Below, one piece after another: positions 15,655-24,083 of a stretch of 64,000 nucleotides of DNA. A program made the translations under genes and the position numbers. The first letter of the stretch is position 1. Each line of letters begins with the position of its first letter. Origin of the DNA: Streptomyces sp. R302 (lineage in GTDB: Bacteria; Actinomycetota; Actinomycetes; Streptomycetales; Streptomycetaceae); NCBI RefSeq assembly GCF_012927245.1, contig NZ_JABBGE010000001.1:587513-651512 (forward strand), written 5' to 3'. Under the pieces are notes generated by a model. That model had not been told where the DNA came from. It made no database searches and worked only from the letters and a program-made list of their open reading frames with translations.

Positions 15655-17370
15655 ATGACCTCGCCCTCCTCGACGTCCTCGACCTCCTCCGCGCGCACGC
15701 TCCCGAAATTCCTCACCGACTACGCCCCGACCCGCTACCGCCGCCGCCTCACGCCCTTCTCCCGGGTGCCCATCACCGGGCGGATCGGCGAGGTGTGGCA
15801 CCTCGCCGCCCAGCGCAACCCGCGCAACCCGGTGATCGTCGACCGCGCCCCCGACGTGGACCCGGACGGCCCGCGCGAGCGCAGCTACCGCCAGTGGGCG
15901 GCCCTCGTCGACGAGCTCGCCGTGAAGCTGGTGGCGCTCGGCGTCCGGCCCTGGGACCGGGTGGCCGTCGTCAAGGAGAACCACCTGGACGTGGCGCTGC
16001 TCGCCTCCGCCGCCGCCCGGATCGGCGCCGTGCCCGCGCTGATCACCAACAACCACCCGCACGAGACGATCACCGTGATGCTGGGCCGCCTGGAGCGGCC
16101 GTACCTGATCACCGACGCGGTGACCGTCGAGCGCATGCGGCTCGACAAGGACACCCTCGCCGAGCTGACCGAGGCCACGGCCTGCCTGGGCGAGGTGCCC
16201 CAGGACCGGCCGGACCTCCGGGTGTTCGCGGAGCTCGGCGGCGGCCCGGTGCCCGCGCCGGCGCTGCGCGCGTACCACGAGCCCATGGTCATCACCCACA
16301 CCTCCGGCACCACCGGCATCCCCAAGCTGGTGCTGCACTCGGCCGAGTCGCTGTACTCGCTCGGCCTGGTGGAGGCCGAGCGCTGGCCGTTCTTCCGGCT
16401 GCGGGAGGACGACACGGTCGCGTTCTGCGAGCCGTACTCCCACCAGCGGGTCATCACCGGACTGCTGCCCCTGGCGACGGTCGCGCCCAAGCTGGTCATG
16501 ATGTCCGACCCGCTCTCGCCGCGGGTGCGCGAGCTGCTGGTCGAGCACCGGCCGACGCTGGTCGAGACGCTGCCCAACGCCTTCCTCGCCTGGGAGGAGC
16601 TGGCCCGCGACCCCGAACGGCCCTTCCGGAACGTCCGCGTCTACGTGAACTCCTTCGACGCCATCCACACCCGCACCGTGCGGACCTTCCTCGCGGCCAC
16701 CGACCGCAAGCTGCCCGTCTGGGTGCAGTCGTGGAGCCAGACCGAGGCCGGCGCGGTGGCGATCCGCCCGTACGTGCGCGGCTCGGTGAAGCGGCGGGGC
16801 CACCGGCCGCCGCCCACCCAGGTCCTCGGCTGGCCGGTCCCCGGCTTCGGGAAGATCCGGGCCCTCGACCCGGCCACCGGACGGCCGCTGCGCCGCGGCG
16901 AGGTCGGCCTGATCCAGTTCTCCGCGCCGGGCCGCTGTCTCGCGTACGTCGGCGAGCAGGAGCGCCACGACAACAAGCGGGACGGCCGGTGGTGGAACCT
17001 CGGCGACCTGGCGCTGATCAACCGCTGGGGCGCGGTGCGGCTGATCGACCGCGAGATCGACCGGATCCCCGGCGGCAGCGCCCTGGAGATCGAGGACGTC
17101 CTCCTCGACCGGCTGCCGGAGACGACCGAGGTGATCGTGCTCGCCGTGGCCGGCTCGAAGCCGCAGCCCGTGTACAGCACGCAGGGCGACAAGCCGGTCT
17201 CCGCCGGGGCGTGGGCCCGGGTCACGGCGGACCTGCCGGTGATGGCGGAGCCGATCCACATCCGCTGGGACGAGTTCCCGCGCACGGCGACCTGGAAGGT
17301 GCGCCGGGTGATGCTCCGGGAGCGGCTCTTCGAGGGCTCGTCGGCCATCGGTCTGGGCAACTGGACCTGA
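15655..17370 (+). CDS. Acyl-AMP ligase / acyl-CoA synthetase (ANL superfamily)
   Basis: 571 residues from ATG 15655. ANL motifs: P-loop THTSGTTGIPKL, SWSQTEAGAV, WNLGDLALINRWG and the C-terminal TATWKVRR region with a candidate catalytic lysine. The N-terminal tail is Ser/Thr-rich. Position right after carrier protein 2 argues for loading a fatty or aryl acid on that carrier, though CoA could be the acceptor. Last gene of the operon; the perfect hairpin at 17382 follows. Confidence 0.8.
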   Translation: MTSPSSTSSTSSARTLPKFLTDYAPTRYRRRLTPFSRVPITGRIGEVWHLAAQRNPRNPVIVDRAPDVDPDGPRERSYRQWAALVDELAVKLVALGVRPWDRVAVVKENHLDVALLASAAARIGAVPALITNNHPHETITVMLGRLERPYLITDAVTVERMRLDKDTLAELTEATACLGEVPQDRPDLRVFAELGGGPVPAPALRAYHEPMVITHTSGTTGIPKLVLHSAESLYSLGLVEAERWPFFRLREDDTVAFCEPYSHQRVITGLLPLATVAPKLVMMSDPLSPRVRELLVEHRPTLVETLPNAFLAWEELARDPERPFRNVRVYVNSFDAIHTRTVRTFLAATDRKLPVWVQSWSQTEAGAVAIRPYVRGSVKRRGHRPPPTQVLGWPVPGFGKIRALDPATGRPLRRGEVGLIQFSAPGRCLAYVGEQERHDNKRDGRWWNLGDLALINRWGAVRLIDREIDRIPGGSALEIEDVLLDRLPETTEVIVLAVAGSKPQPVYSTQGDKPVSAGAWARVTADLPVMAEPIHIRWDEFPRTATWKVRRVMLRERLFEGSSAIGLGNWT

Positions 17371-17381
17371 CCGGCGGAACG

Positions 17382-17425
17382 CACGGGGCCGTCCTCGGTG
17401 ATCGCTCACCGAGGACGGCCCCGTG
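17382..17425 (+). terminator. Perfect 20-bp hairpin terminator closing the cluster
   Basis: Bases 17382-17401 are the exact reverse complement of 17406-17425 with a TCGC loop. It starts 11 bases after the AMP-ligase stop and is followed by a C-run, not a U-run, as is common for Streptomyces terminators. Confidence 0.85.
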
Positions 17426-17455
17426 CCCCCCCCGCACGACCGACCGGAGGACCGC

Positions 17456-18196
17456 ATGGACGTCACCCTGCCGACCCGCGACGGAGAACGCCTCGACGCC
17501 GCCCACCTGCGCGGCCCGGCCGGTTCGGACCTCTGCGTCGTCCTGGCGCACAGCTTCGCGGGAAGCCGCCGCACGCGGGCCTACCGCCGGCTGGCGGCGG
17601 AGCTCCGCCGCACCGCGTCGGTGGTGACGTTCGACTTCCGGGGCCACGGCCGCTCCTCGGGCCTCTCCACGGGCGGCGAGGCGGAGGTCCACGACCTCGC
17701 GGCCGCGGTGGAGTTCGCCCGCGCGCAGGGGTACGCAGAGGTGGCCGCGGTCGGCTTCTCGATGGGCGCGGCCTGTGTCATCCGCCTGGCCGCGGCCGGA
17801 CCGGGCCTCCTCGACGCCGCGGTGGCCGTCAGCGCGCCGGCCCGCTGGCAGTACCGGGGAACGACGCGGATGCGCCTGGTCCAGGGGCTGACCTCGACGC
17901 CCCCGGGCCGCGCAGTCCTGCGCCTGACGACCGGAACCCGCCTGTCCCCCCGGCCGTGGAACCCCGCGACGGAATCCCCCCTGGACGCCGTCCCGAAGGC
18001 CGCCGCCACCCCGCTCCTCCTGGTCCACGGCGCCCGGGACCCCTATTACCCGCTCGCCACGGCCCACGCCCTCGAGGAGGCGGCGGGCGCTGCCGCCCAC
18101 CTCTGGGCGGAGCCGTCCATGACCCACGCGGAGGCGGGCACGTCCACCGCCCTGATGCGCCGCATCGCCGACTGGCTCACCGCGCCGCGCCCGTGA
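17456..18196 (+). CDS. Alpha/beta hydrolase
   Basis: 246 residues from ATG 17456 with CCGGAGGACCGC upstream. Fold markers: VLAHSFAGSRRTRAYRRLA, DFRGHGRSSG, nucleophile elbow VGFSMGAA, acid LVHGARDPYYP and His in SMTHAEAGT. The strong terminator before it separates it from the cluster, so it is probably an independent gene of unknown substrate, although read-through or functional linkage cannot be excluded. Confidence 0.8.
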   Translation: MDVTLPTRDGERLDAAHLRGPAGSDLCVVLAHSFAGSRRTRAYRRLAAELRRTASVVTFDFRGHGRSSGLSTGGEAEVHDLAAAVEFARAQGYAEVAAVGFSMGAACVIRLAAAGPGLLDAAVAVSAPARWQYRGTTRMRLVQGLTSTPPGRAVLRLTTGTRLSPRPWNPATESPLDAVPKAAATPLLLVHGARDPYYPLATAHALEEAAGAAAHLWAEPSMTHAEAGTSTALMRRIADWLTAPRP

Positions 18197-18626
18197 GCCC
18201 GCGGTCCGGCCGAGGGCGGTGGTTCGGGGGCCGGTGGCGGAGCGAGGAGCCGGCGGATCAGGCGGGTGCGGGGGTGCGACCAGAGCGTGTCCGGGTCGGG
18301 CGCGAGCGTGGCGGCGGCCACCGCGTGCGGGCCGAGGCCCGCCTGATGAGCCGGTACCGCGCTCGGCTGATCGACGAGCCCACGCGTGAGATCCGACGCG
18401 TGGGCGCCGTGGCCCTCGTCGTACGAAAGCCCCCGTCACGGCTCCTCACGGCTCCCCACGGCTCCTCGCGGCTCCGGTGGTGCGCCCGACTCGCCGTCGT
18501 GCAGGGGCGGTTCGGGCGCCGTCGCCCCGTCGTCCGGGGTGTGGCGAGGTCCGGAGACGTCGCCACCCTGTTCGACGGGTTCCTCCTCCGGAATCGTCCG
18601 GAGTGGTCGGCGGACGTCCGGGCGGA
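18197..18626. other. Gap with possible decayed gene fragment
   Basis: No intact gene. The minus strand from about 18433 to 18200 encodes YDEGHGAHASDLTRGL, then HAVAAATLAPDPDTLWSHPR and a Pro-rich tail without a good start, which looks like a remnant of a protein gene I cannot name. Around 18430-18480 are four imperfect copies of CACGGCTCCTC. Confidence 0.2.
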
Positions 18627-19043
<417 letters not shown>

Positions 19044-19096
19044 GAGGTCTTCCGTTCCTGTTCCTCGGTAAGGGGTGGCCTCTCATTTGTAGCGCA

Positions 19097-19122
19097 CGAT
19101 TCAGTTGTGCACAACTGAATCG
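19097..19122. promoter_or_regulatory. OhrR operator, 26-bp perfect palindrome
   Basis: Two arms CGATTCAGTTGTG form an uninterrupted inverted repeat midway between ohr (start 19043) and ohrR (start 19155). Size and place fit a MarR-family dimer site controlling both genes. Confidence 0.85.
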
Positions 19123-19154
19123 CGTGTGAGGGGGGTCTCGCGTACCCTGGACGC

Positions 19155-19640
19155 ATGGAGACGCTCGACACGGTCCCGGACGAGGACTTCCTCCGGCTCG
19201 ACCACCAGATCTGCTTCTCGCTGCACGCGGCGACCCGCGCCTTCAACGGCGTCTACCGCGAGGCGCTCAAGGAGCTCGGGCTCACCTACCCCCAGTACCT
19301 CGTGATGCTCGTCCTCTGGGAGCACGGCGAGCTGCCCGTGAAGGGCATCGGCGAGCGGCTGCGGCTCGACTCCGGCACCCTGTCGCCGCTGCTCAAGCGC
19401 CTGGAGGCGGCCGGATACGTCGAGCGCCGGCGCAGCCCCGAGGACGAGCGCTCCGTCACCGTCCGCGCCACGGAGGCCGGCGCCGAGCTCCGCGGGCGGG
19501 CCCTCGGCGTGCCCCGCCGGATCGCCGCCGCCACCGGCCTCGACCTCGCGGAGATCGCCGAGCTGCGCGACCGGCTCGGCGCCCTCGCCGCCCGCCTCGA
19601 CGGCATCGACCCCGACGCGTTGCGCCCCTCCTGCGGCTGA
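19155..19640 (+). CDS. ohrR: MarR-family peroxide sensor OhrR
   Basis: 161 residues, ATG 19155. N-terminal reactive cysteine C20 in LDHQICFSLHAATRAF, the hallmark of OhrR sensors, then winged helix with GIGERLRLDSGTLSPLLKRL and ERRRSPEDERSV wing. No second resolving Cys is seen except C160 at the very end, suggesting a one-Cys type sensor. Represses the divergent ohr and itself through the palindrome at 19097-19122. Confidence 0.9.
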   Translation: METLDTVPDEDFLRLDHQICFSLHAATRAFNGVYREALKELGLTYPQYLVMLVLWEHGELPVKGIGERLRLDSGTLSPLLKRLEAAGYVERRRSPEDERSVTVRATEAGAELRGRALGVPRRIAAATGLDLAEIAELRDRLGALAARLDGIDPDALRPSCG

Positions 19641-19720
19641 CGGCCGCGGCTCCGGCCGGGCTCCGGCCGGGCTCCGGTCGGGCCCCGGAAAATGTAAGGG
19701 CCGGATCCCGAGAGCGTTCC

Positions 19721-19726
19721 TATACT
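19721..19726 (+). promoter_or_regulatory. -10 box TATACT, probably of a leaderless GNAT transcript
   Basis: TATACT ends seven bases before the ATG at 19733, so transcription should begin at or next to the start codon. No good -35 is visible. Upstream, 19645-19690 carries three imperfect copies of GGCTCCGGCCGG. Confidence 0.55.
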
Positions 19727-19732
19727 CACCCC

Positions 19733-20227
19733 ATGTTCGAGATCACCATCCGCCGCGCCACCGCGGCCGACTCCAAGCGGCTGACCCGGCTCGTCCGGGG
19801 CTCCGCCGCCTACCGGGGGCCGTACGCCGTCATGGTCGACGGCTACCAGGTCGGCGGGGCCTACATCGAGCACCATCCGGTCCACGTCGCCGTCGACGCG
19901 GACGGCCGCGTCCTCGGCTTCTACGCGCTCCTGCTCGACGAGGCCGAGCTCGACCTCGCCTTCGTCGCCGACTCCGCCCAGGGCCTCGGCATCGGCCGCC
20001 TGCTGATGGCCCACATGAACTGTGCGGCCCGTGTCGCCGGCCTCACCTCCGTCCGGGTCGTCGCCCACCCGCCCGCCGAGGAGTTCTACCTGCGCACCGG
20101 CGCCCGCCGCACCGGCACCGTCGCCGCCTCCGGACGCATCCACTGGGACCGCCCCGAGCTCACCTACGACCTCACCGGCCCCGCGGACCCCGCCGACCTC
20201 TCCGGTACCTCCGGCGACGCCTCGTGA
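19733..20227 (+). CDS. GNAT-family N-acetyltransferase
   Basis: 164 residues. GNAT fold with acetyl-CoA loop QGLGIGRLLMAHM at about 82-95 and a C-terminal FYLRTGARRTGTV strand pattern. The GTG of the following MFS gene overlaps its end (20224-20227), so the two are co-translated. Substrate unknown; pairing with an exporter hints at detoxification or drug resistance. Confidence 0.85.
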   Translation: MFEITIRRATAADSKRLTRLVRGSAAYRGPYAVMVDGYQVGGAYIEHHPVHVAVDADGRVLGFYALLLDEAELDLAFVADSAQGLGIGRLLMAHMNCAARVAGLTSVRVVAHPPAEEFYLRTGARRTGTVAASGRIHWDRPELTYDLTGPADPADLSGTSGDAS

Positions 20228-21480
20228 CCGGCGTCGAGGCGCCGCAGGAGGAGAAGCGGCGGATCTTCGCCGACCTCACCCCGCTGCGCACCTCCGCCGA
20301 CTACCGCCGCCTCTGGTTCGGGAACACCGTCTCCTGGGTCGGCCAGGGCATGACCGCCCTGGCGATCTCCCTCCAGGTGTACGACATCACCGGCTCGGCC
20401 TTCTCCGTCGGCCTCGTCGGCCTCTGCTCCCTCGTCCCGCTCGTCGTCTTCGGCCTCTACGGCGGGGCGATCGCCGACACCGTCGACCGGCGCACCCTCG
20501 GACTCGTCGGCGCCGTCGGCGCCGCCGCCCTCTCCGCCGCGCTCGCCGTCTCCGCCTTCGCCGGCTTCCACCGCGTCTGGTTCCTCTACGCGATCGTCGC
20601 CCTCCAGGCCGTCTGCGGCGCCCTCAACGCGCCCGCCCGCAGCGCCATGATCCCCCGCCTGCTCCCGCCCGAGCAGCTGCGCGCCGCCAACGCGCTCAAC
20701 TCCATGGTCATGACCTTCGGCACCCTCGTCGGGCCCAGCCTCGGCGGGGTCGTCGTCGGCTTCGCCGGCTACCAGACCGCCTACACGATCGACGCCCTCG
20801 CCTTCTTCGCGAGCCTGTACGCGATGTGGCGGCTGCCCTCCATGCCGCCCGAGCACACCGGGGCCAAGAGGGCCTCCGTCCTCGACGGGCTGCGGTTCCT
20901 CGGCACCCGGCCCAACCTGCGGGCGACCTTCGTCTCCGACCTCTTCGCGATGATCCTCGCCCAGCCGAAGGCGCTCTTCCCGGCCGTCGCCGCCCTCTGG
21001 TTCGGCGGCGACGCGAAGACCACCGGACTCCTCGTCGCCGCGCCCGCGTTCGGCGCGCTCCTCGGCGGGGTGATATCCGGCTGGCAGAGCCGGATCCGCC
21101 ACCACGGGCAGGCCATCCTCATCGCCGTCGCCGCCTGGGGCCTCGCGATCGCCGCCTTCGGCCTCAGCCGGAACCTCTGGGTCGGGCTGCTCTGCCTCGC
21201 CGTCGCCGGGTACGCCGACACCGCGTCGATGATCTTCCGCAACACGATGATGCAGGTCGCCGCCCCCGACGAGATGCGCGGCCGGCTCCAGGGCGTCTTC
21301 ATTGTGGTCGTCGCCGGCGGGCCCCGGCTCGGCGACTTCGTGGCCGGCTCCGTCGCCGACCTCGCCTCGCCCACCGTCGCCGTCACCGGCGGCGGCCTCG
21401 CCTGCGTCCTCGGCATCGGCGTGTTCGCCCTGTACGCACGCGGATTCCGCCGGTACGACGCGCTCGACCCGAAGCCCTGA
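20224..21480 (+). CDS. MFS_3-type transporter
   Basis: 418 residues, GTG 20224. About twelve membrane helices; RRLWFGNTVSWVGQGMTAL, GGAIADTVDRRTLGL in loop 2-3 and GPSLGGVVVGFAGYQ in helix 5 match the EntS/MFS_3 exporter group. Operon with the GNAT gene and closed by a hairpin at 21486. Likely efflux of a small molecule. Confidence 0.85.
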   Translation: MTGVEAPQEEKRRIFADLTPLRTSADYRRLWFGNTVSWVGQGMTALAISLQVYDITGSAFSVGLVGLCSLVPLVVFGLYGGAIADTVDRRTLGLVGAVGAAALSAALAVSAFAGFHRVWFLYAIVALQAVCGALNAPARSAMIPRLLPPEQLRAANALNSMVMTFGTLVGPSLGGVVVGFAGYQTAYTIDALAFFASLYAMWRLPSMPPEHTGAKRASVLDGLRFLGTRPNLRATFVSDLFAMILAQPKALFPAVAALWFGGDAKTTGLLVAAPAFGALLGGVISGWQSRIRHHGQAILIAVAAWGLAIAAFGLSRNLWVGLLCLAVAGYADTASMIFRNTMMQVAAPDEMRGRLQGVFIVVVAGGPRLGDFVAGSVADLASPTVAVTGGGLACVLGIGVFALYARGFRRYDALDPKP

Positions 21481-21485
21481 ACCGA

Positions 21486-21539
21486 CCCGTCCCTCCTGGC
21501 GGTTGGCCACCACGGCACATAGCCGCCAGGTGGGACGGG
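21486..21539 (+). terminator. Long hairpin terminator after the MFS gene
   Basis: CCCGTCCC-T-CCTGGCGG pairs with CCGCCAGG-T-GGGACGGG, a 17-bp stem with a single T-T mismatch and a 20-base loop, five bases after the MFS stop. Confidence 0.7.
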
Positions 21540-21566
21540 GGTCAACTCCCGTGCCCAGCGGCCAGA

Positions 21567-21616
21567 CTCCTCGCGGATCCGGAACCTCCACACCCGAACC
21601 CCGGGTCCGCGAGGAG
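21567..21616 (+). promoter_or_regulatory. 5' UTR hairpin that sequesters the Shine-Dalgarno
   Basis: CTCCTCGCGGATCCGG (21567-21582) pairs with CCGGGTCCGCGAGGAG (21601-21616), 15 Watson-Crick pairs plus one G-U, loop of 18. The 3' arm contains GAGGAG, the only ribosome-binding site of the ATG at 21624. Such a structure would hold translation off unless melted. Confidence 0.55.
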
Positions 21617-21623
21617 CCGTTCG

Positions 21624-22466
21624 ATGACCGCACCCCTGACCAGAGGAAGGGCCGGGCTGATCGCCGCGGGCGTCTCCCTCGTGCTGCTCTCGGCCGGGCA
21701 GACCGCCGCCGCGCCGGGCGCCGCGGCCGCCGCCGTGCCCGACACCTTCAAGGGCCCGGCCACCGCCACCACCGCCACCACCGCCCCCACCGTCACCCTC
21801 GTCACCGGCGACCGGGTCACCCTCACCACGCTCGACGGCGGACGGCAGACCGTCACCGTCGACCGGGCGAAGGGCGCCACCGGGGCCGTCCGCACCCAGG
21901 TCACCGACGGCCGGGTCACCGTCGTCCCCGACGAGGCCCGCGCCCTCCTCGCCTCCGGCGTCCTCGACCCGCGCCTCTTCGACGTCACCGGCCTCGCCGA
22001 GCAGGGCGTCACCAACGAACTCCCGCTGATCGTCACGTACGGGAAGGGCGCCCGCGCCGCCGTCGGCGCCCCGCGCGGCACCGAGACCGTCCGCGCGCTG
22101 CCCAGCGTCGGCGGCGCCGCCGTCACCGCCACCGACCCGGCCGCCTTCAACCTCGGCCTCGACCTCGACACCGACCTGTACGGCGACGTCCGGGCCGGCT
22201 CCCGGATCCCCGTCGGCGTCTCCGCCGAGTACGTGGAGGGCGCCGCCGGCACCGGCACGATCACCGGCGGCACGCTGGAGGTCTCGTACGACGACGGTGC
22301 TACCTGGAGCACGGTGTCCCTCCGCGAGCGCCACGGCGCCTCCTGGACCGGCGAGCTCCGCGTCCCGGCCGGCGCGGCGGCCGTCTCCCTGCGGGCCGGC
22401 GCCACCGACGACCGGGGCGGCTCCGTCACCCAGGAGCTGATCCACGCGGTGGGCGTGACGAAGTGA
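21624..22466 (+). CDS. Secreted subtilase-like protein lacking the catalytic domain (in-frame internal deletion)
   Basis: 280 residues, ATG 21624. Signal peptide with ASA-type ending near 35; then VTLVTGDRVTL, DGRVTVVPDEARALLASG, LDPRLFDVTGL and ELPLIVTYGKG, the prodomain pattern of the large Streptomyces S8 serine proteases (normally over 1000 residues). After about residue 172 the text jumps directly to VSYDDGATWSTVSL and AVSLRAGATDDRGGSVTQEL, which is the C-terminal end of the same family. No Asp, His or Ser catalytic blocks are present. It is either a pseudogene made by a large in-frame deletion or a stand-alone propeptide acting as inhibitor or chaperone of a related protease. Confidence 0.7.
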   Translation: MTAPLTRGRAGLIAAGVSLVLLSAGQTAAAPGAAAAAVPDTFKGPATATTATTAPTVTLVTGDRVTLTTLDGGRQTVTVDRAKGATGAVRTQVTDGRVTVVPDEARALLASGVLDPRLFDVTGLAEQGVTNELPLIVTYGKGARAAVGAPRGTETVRALPSVGGAAVTATDPAAFNLGLDLDTDLYGDVRAGSRIPVGVSAEYVEGAAGTGTITGGTLEVSYDDGATWSTVSLRERHGASWTGELRVPAGAAAVSLRAGATDDRGGSVTQELIHAVGVTK

Positions 22467-22480
22467 TCCGCACGGCGGGG

Positions 22481-22510
22481 GAGGGCCGGACCCGCGGGGG
22501 TCCGGCCCTC
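22481..22510. terminator. Bidirectional terminator between convergent genes
   Basis: GAGGGCCGGACCC and GGGTCCGGCCCTC form a perfect 13-bp stem with GCGG loop, between the convergent subtilase-like gene (stop 22466) and matB (stop 22552). Confidence 0.8.
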
Positions 22511-22551
22511 AGGGCCCGCCCGGCGGATCAGGCCCGGGTAGGCCCTCTCCG

Positions 22552-24021
22552 TCACCCCCGGGGCAGCTGCTTCTTCAGGATCTTCCCCAGGTCGTTGCGG
22601 GGCAGCGCGTCGAGCAGCCGGACCGCACGGGGCCGCTTGTGCGGGGCGAGCAGCCGGGCCACATGGTCCGCGAGCTCCTCCGCGCCCGGCGGGCGCGCCG
22701 GATCCGCCGGGACGATCCAGGCCACGATCCGCTCGCCCAGGTCCGGGTCGGGCTCCCCGGTGACGGCCGCCTCCCGGACCCCCGGGTGGTCGAGCAGGGC
22801 GTTCTCGATCTCGCCCGCCCCGATCTTGTAACCGCCGCTCTTGATCAGGTCGGTGGCCTTCCGCCCCACCAGCCGGATCGTCCCGTCGCCTTCCCGGACC
22901 GCCATGTCGCCGGTACGGAACCACCCCTCCTGGAAGGCCTCCGCCGTCGCCTCCGGACGGTTGAGATAGCCGGAGAAGAGGTTCGGGCCGCGCACCTGCA
23001 CCTCGCCGACCGCCTCCCCGTCGGACCCGGCGAGCACCGAACCGTCCTCCTCCACCAGGCGCACCTCCACGCCCGGCAGCGGCGTCCCCACCGTGCCGGG
23101 GCGCGGCGGGCCGCCGGGCCGGACGCTGGTGTTCATCAGCGTCTCGCTCATCCCGTACCGCTCCACCACCGTCCGGCCCGTCGCCGCCGCGATCCGCTCG
23201 TGGTCGTGCACCGGCAGCGCCGCGGACCCCGACACCAGGAGCCGGGCCCCCGACAGCGCCTTCACCAGCGCCGGGTCGCCGGGGAGGGCGTCGGCGAGCC
23301 GGTGGTACATGGTGGGGACGCCGAAGAGCATCGTGCCGCCGTCCGCCAGCTCCCGCGCGACGCCCTCGGCGGAGAAGGAGCCCAGGTACCGGACCTCGCC
23401 GCCGCGCCGCAGCGGGCCCAGGATCCCGAGGACCAGCCCGTGCACGTGGAAGAGCGGCAGCGCGTGCACCAGGACGTCGTCCGCCGTCCAGGACCAGACC
23501 TCGGCGAGCGCGTCGAGGGAGGCGGCGACCGCCCGGCGGGAGAGCAGCACGCCCTTCGGCGGGCCGGTGGTGCCGGAGGTGTAGACGATCAGCGCGGTCG
23601 CCTCGGGGTCCACGTCCCTCGGCGCCGGGGCGGGGGAGGTCCCGTCGAGTTCCACGAGCTCCACGAGCTCCACGAGCTCCACGGAGATCCGGGGGAGGCC
23701 GTCGAGCGCGGCCGGAAGCTCGTCCTCCGGGCCCGCGAGCACCGCGTCCGGCGCGCTGTCCCCGAGGATGTGCGCCAGCTCCCGCTCGCCGGAGCGCGGG
23801 TTGAGCGGCACGGCGGGGACGCCGGCGAGCAGCGCCGCCACGGTGGCCACCGCCGTCCGGGCGGTCGGCACGGCCCAGACGGCGACCCGCCGGACGGATC
23901 CGAGCCGGGCCGCGAGCGTGCCCGCCGCCCGGGCCAGCTCCTCGTACGAGAGCGAGACCGGGCCGTGGCGCAGGGCGGGGCGGTCGGTCGGGGCCTCCAG
24001 GGCCGGGAAGAGGGCACTCAC
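22552..24021 (-). CDS. matB: Malonyl/methylmalonyl-CoA synthetase MatB
   Basis: 489 residues from GTG 24021 (GAGGAG eight bases upstream). ANL enzyme that ligates malonate or methylmalonate to CoA with ATP. Motifs: VYTSGTTGPPKGVLLSRR, PLFHVHGLVLG, VVERYGMSETLMNTS, WFRTGDMAV, RKATDLIKSGGYKIGAGE, and catalytic lysine in RNDLGKILKKQL. The start MSALFPALE and the overall text closely follow S. coelicolor MatB as I remember it. It can feed extender units to fatty acid or polyketide synthesis. A VELVELVEL run near residue 115 comes from a 9-bp repeat. Next gene upstream is a transporter on the same strand. Confidence 0.85.
   Translation of the reverse strand: MSALFPALEAPTDRPALRHGPVSLSYEELARAAGTLAARLGSVRRVAVWAVPTARTAVATVAALLAGVPAVPLNPRSGERELAHILGDSAPDAVLAGPEDELPAALDGLPRISVELVELVELVELDGTSPAPAPRDVDPEATALIVYTSGTTGPPKGVLLSRRAVAASLDALAEVWSWTADDVLVHALPLFHVHGLVLGILGPLRRGGEVRYLGSFSAEGVARELADGGTMLFGVPTMYHRLADALPGDPALVKALSGARLLVSGSAALPVHDHERIAAATGRTVVERYGMSETLMNTSVRPGGPPRPGTVGTPLPGVEVRLVEEDGSVLAGSDGEAVGEVQVRGPNLFSGYLNRPEATAEAFQEGWFRTGDMAVREGDGTIRLVGRKATDLIKSGGYKIGAGEIENALLDHPGVREAAVTGEPDPDLGERIVAWIVPADPARPPGAEELADHVARLLAPHKRPRAVRLLDALPRNDLGKILKKQLPRG
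23652..23684. repeat. 9-bp microrepeat CCACGAGCT inside matB
   Basis: Three exact copies plus a partial one, encoding repeated Val-Glu-Leu on the minus strand in a linker before the P-loop; likely a length-variable surface segment. Confidence 0.8.
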
Positions 24022-24083
24022 CGGTCGTACTCCTCGGGTCGCAACGGAAAAACGCGGCTGCCGAGGGGCATTCTGCCGCTCCG

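Noticed and set aside
4180..17370. Classical NRPS or PKS cluster
   Set aside because: No condensation, adenylation-PCP, ketosynthase or AT module is encoded; only free-standing carrier proteins and ligases.
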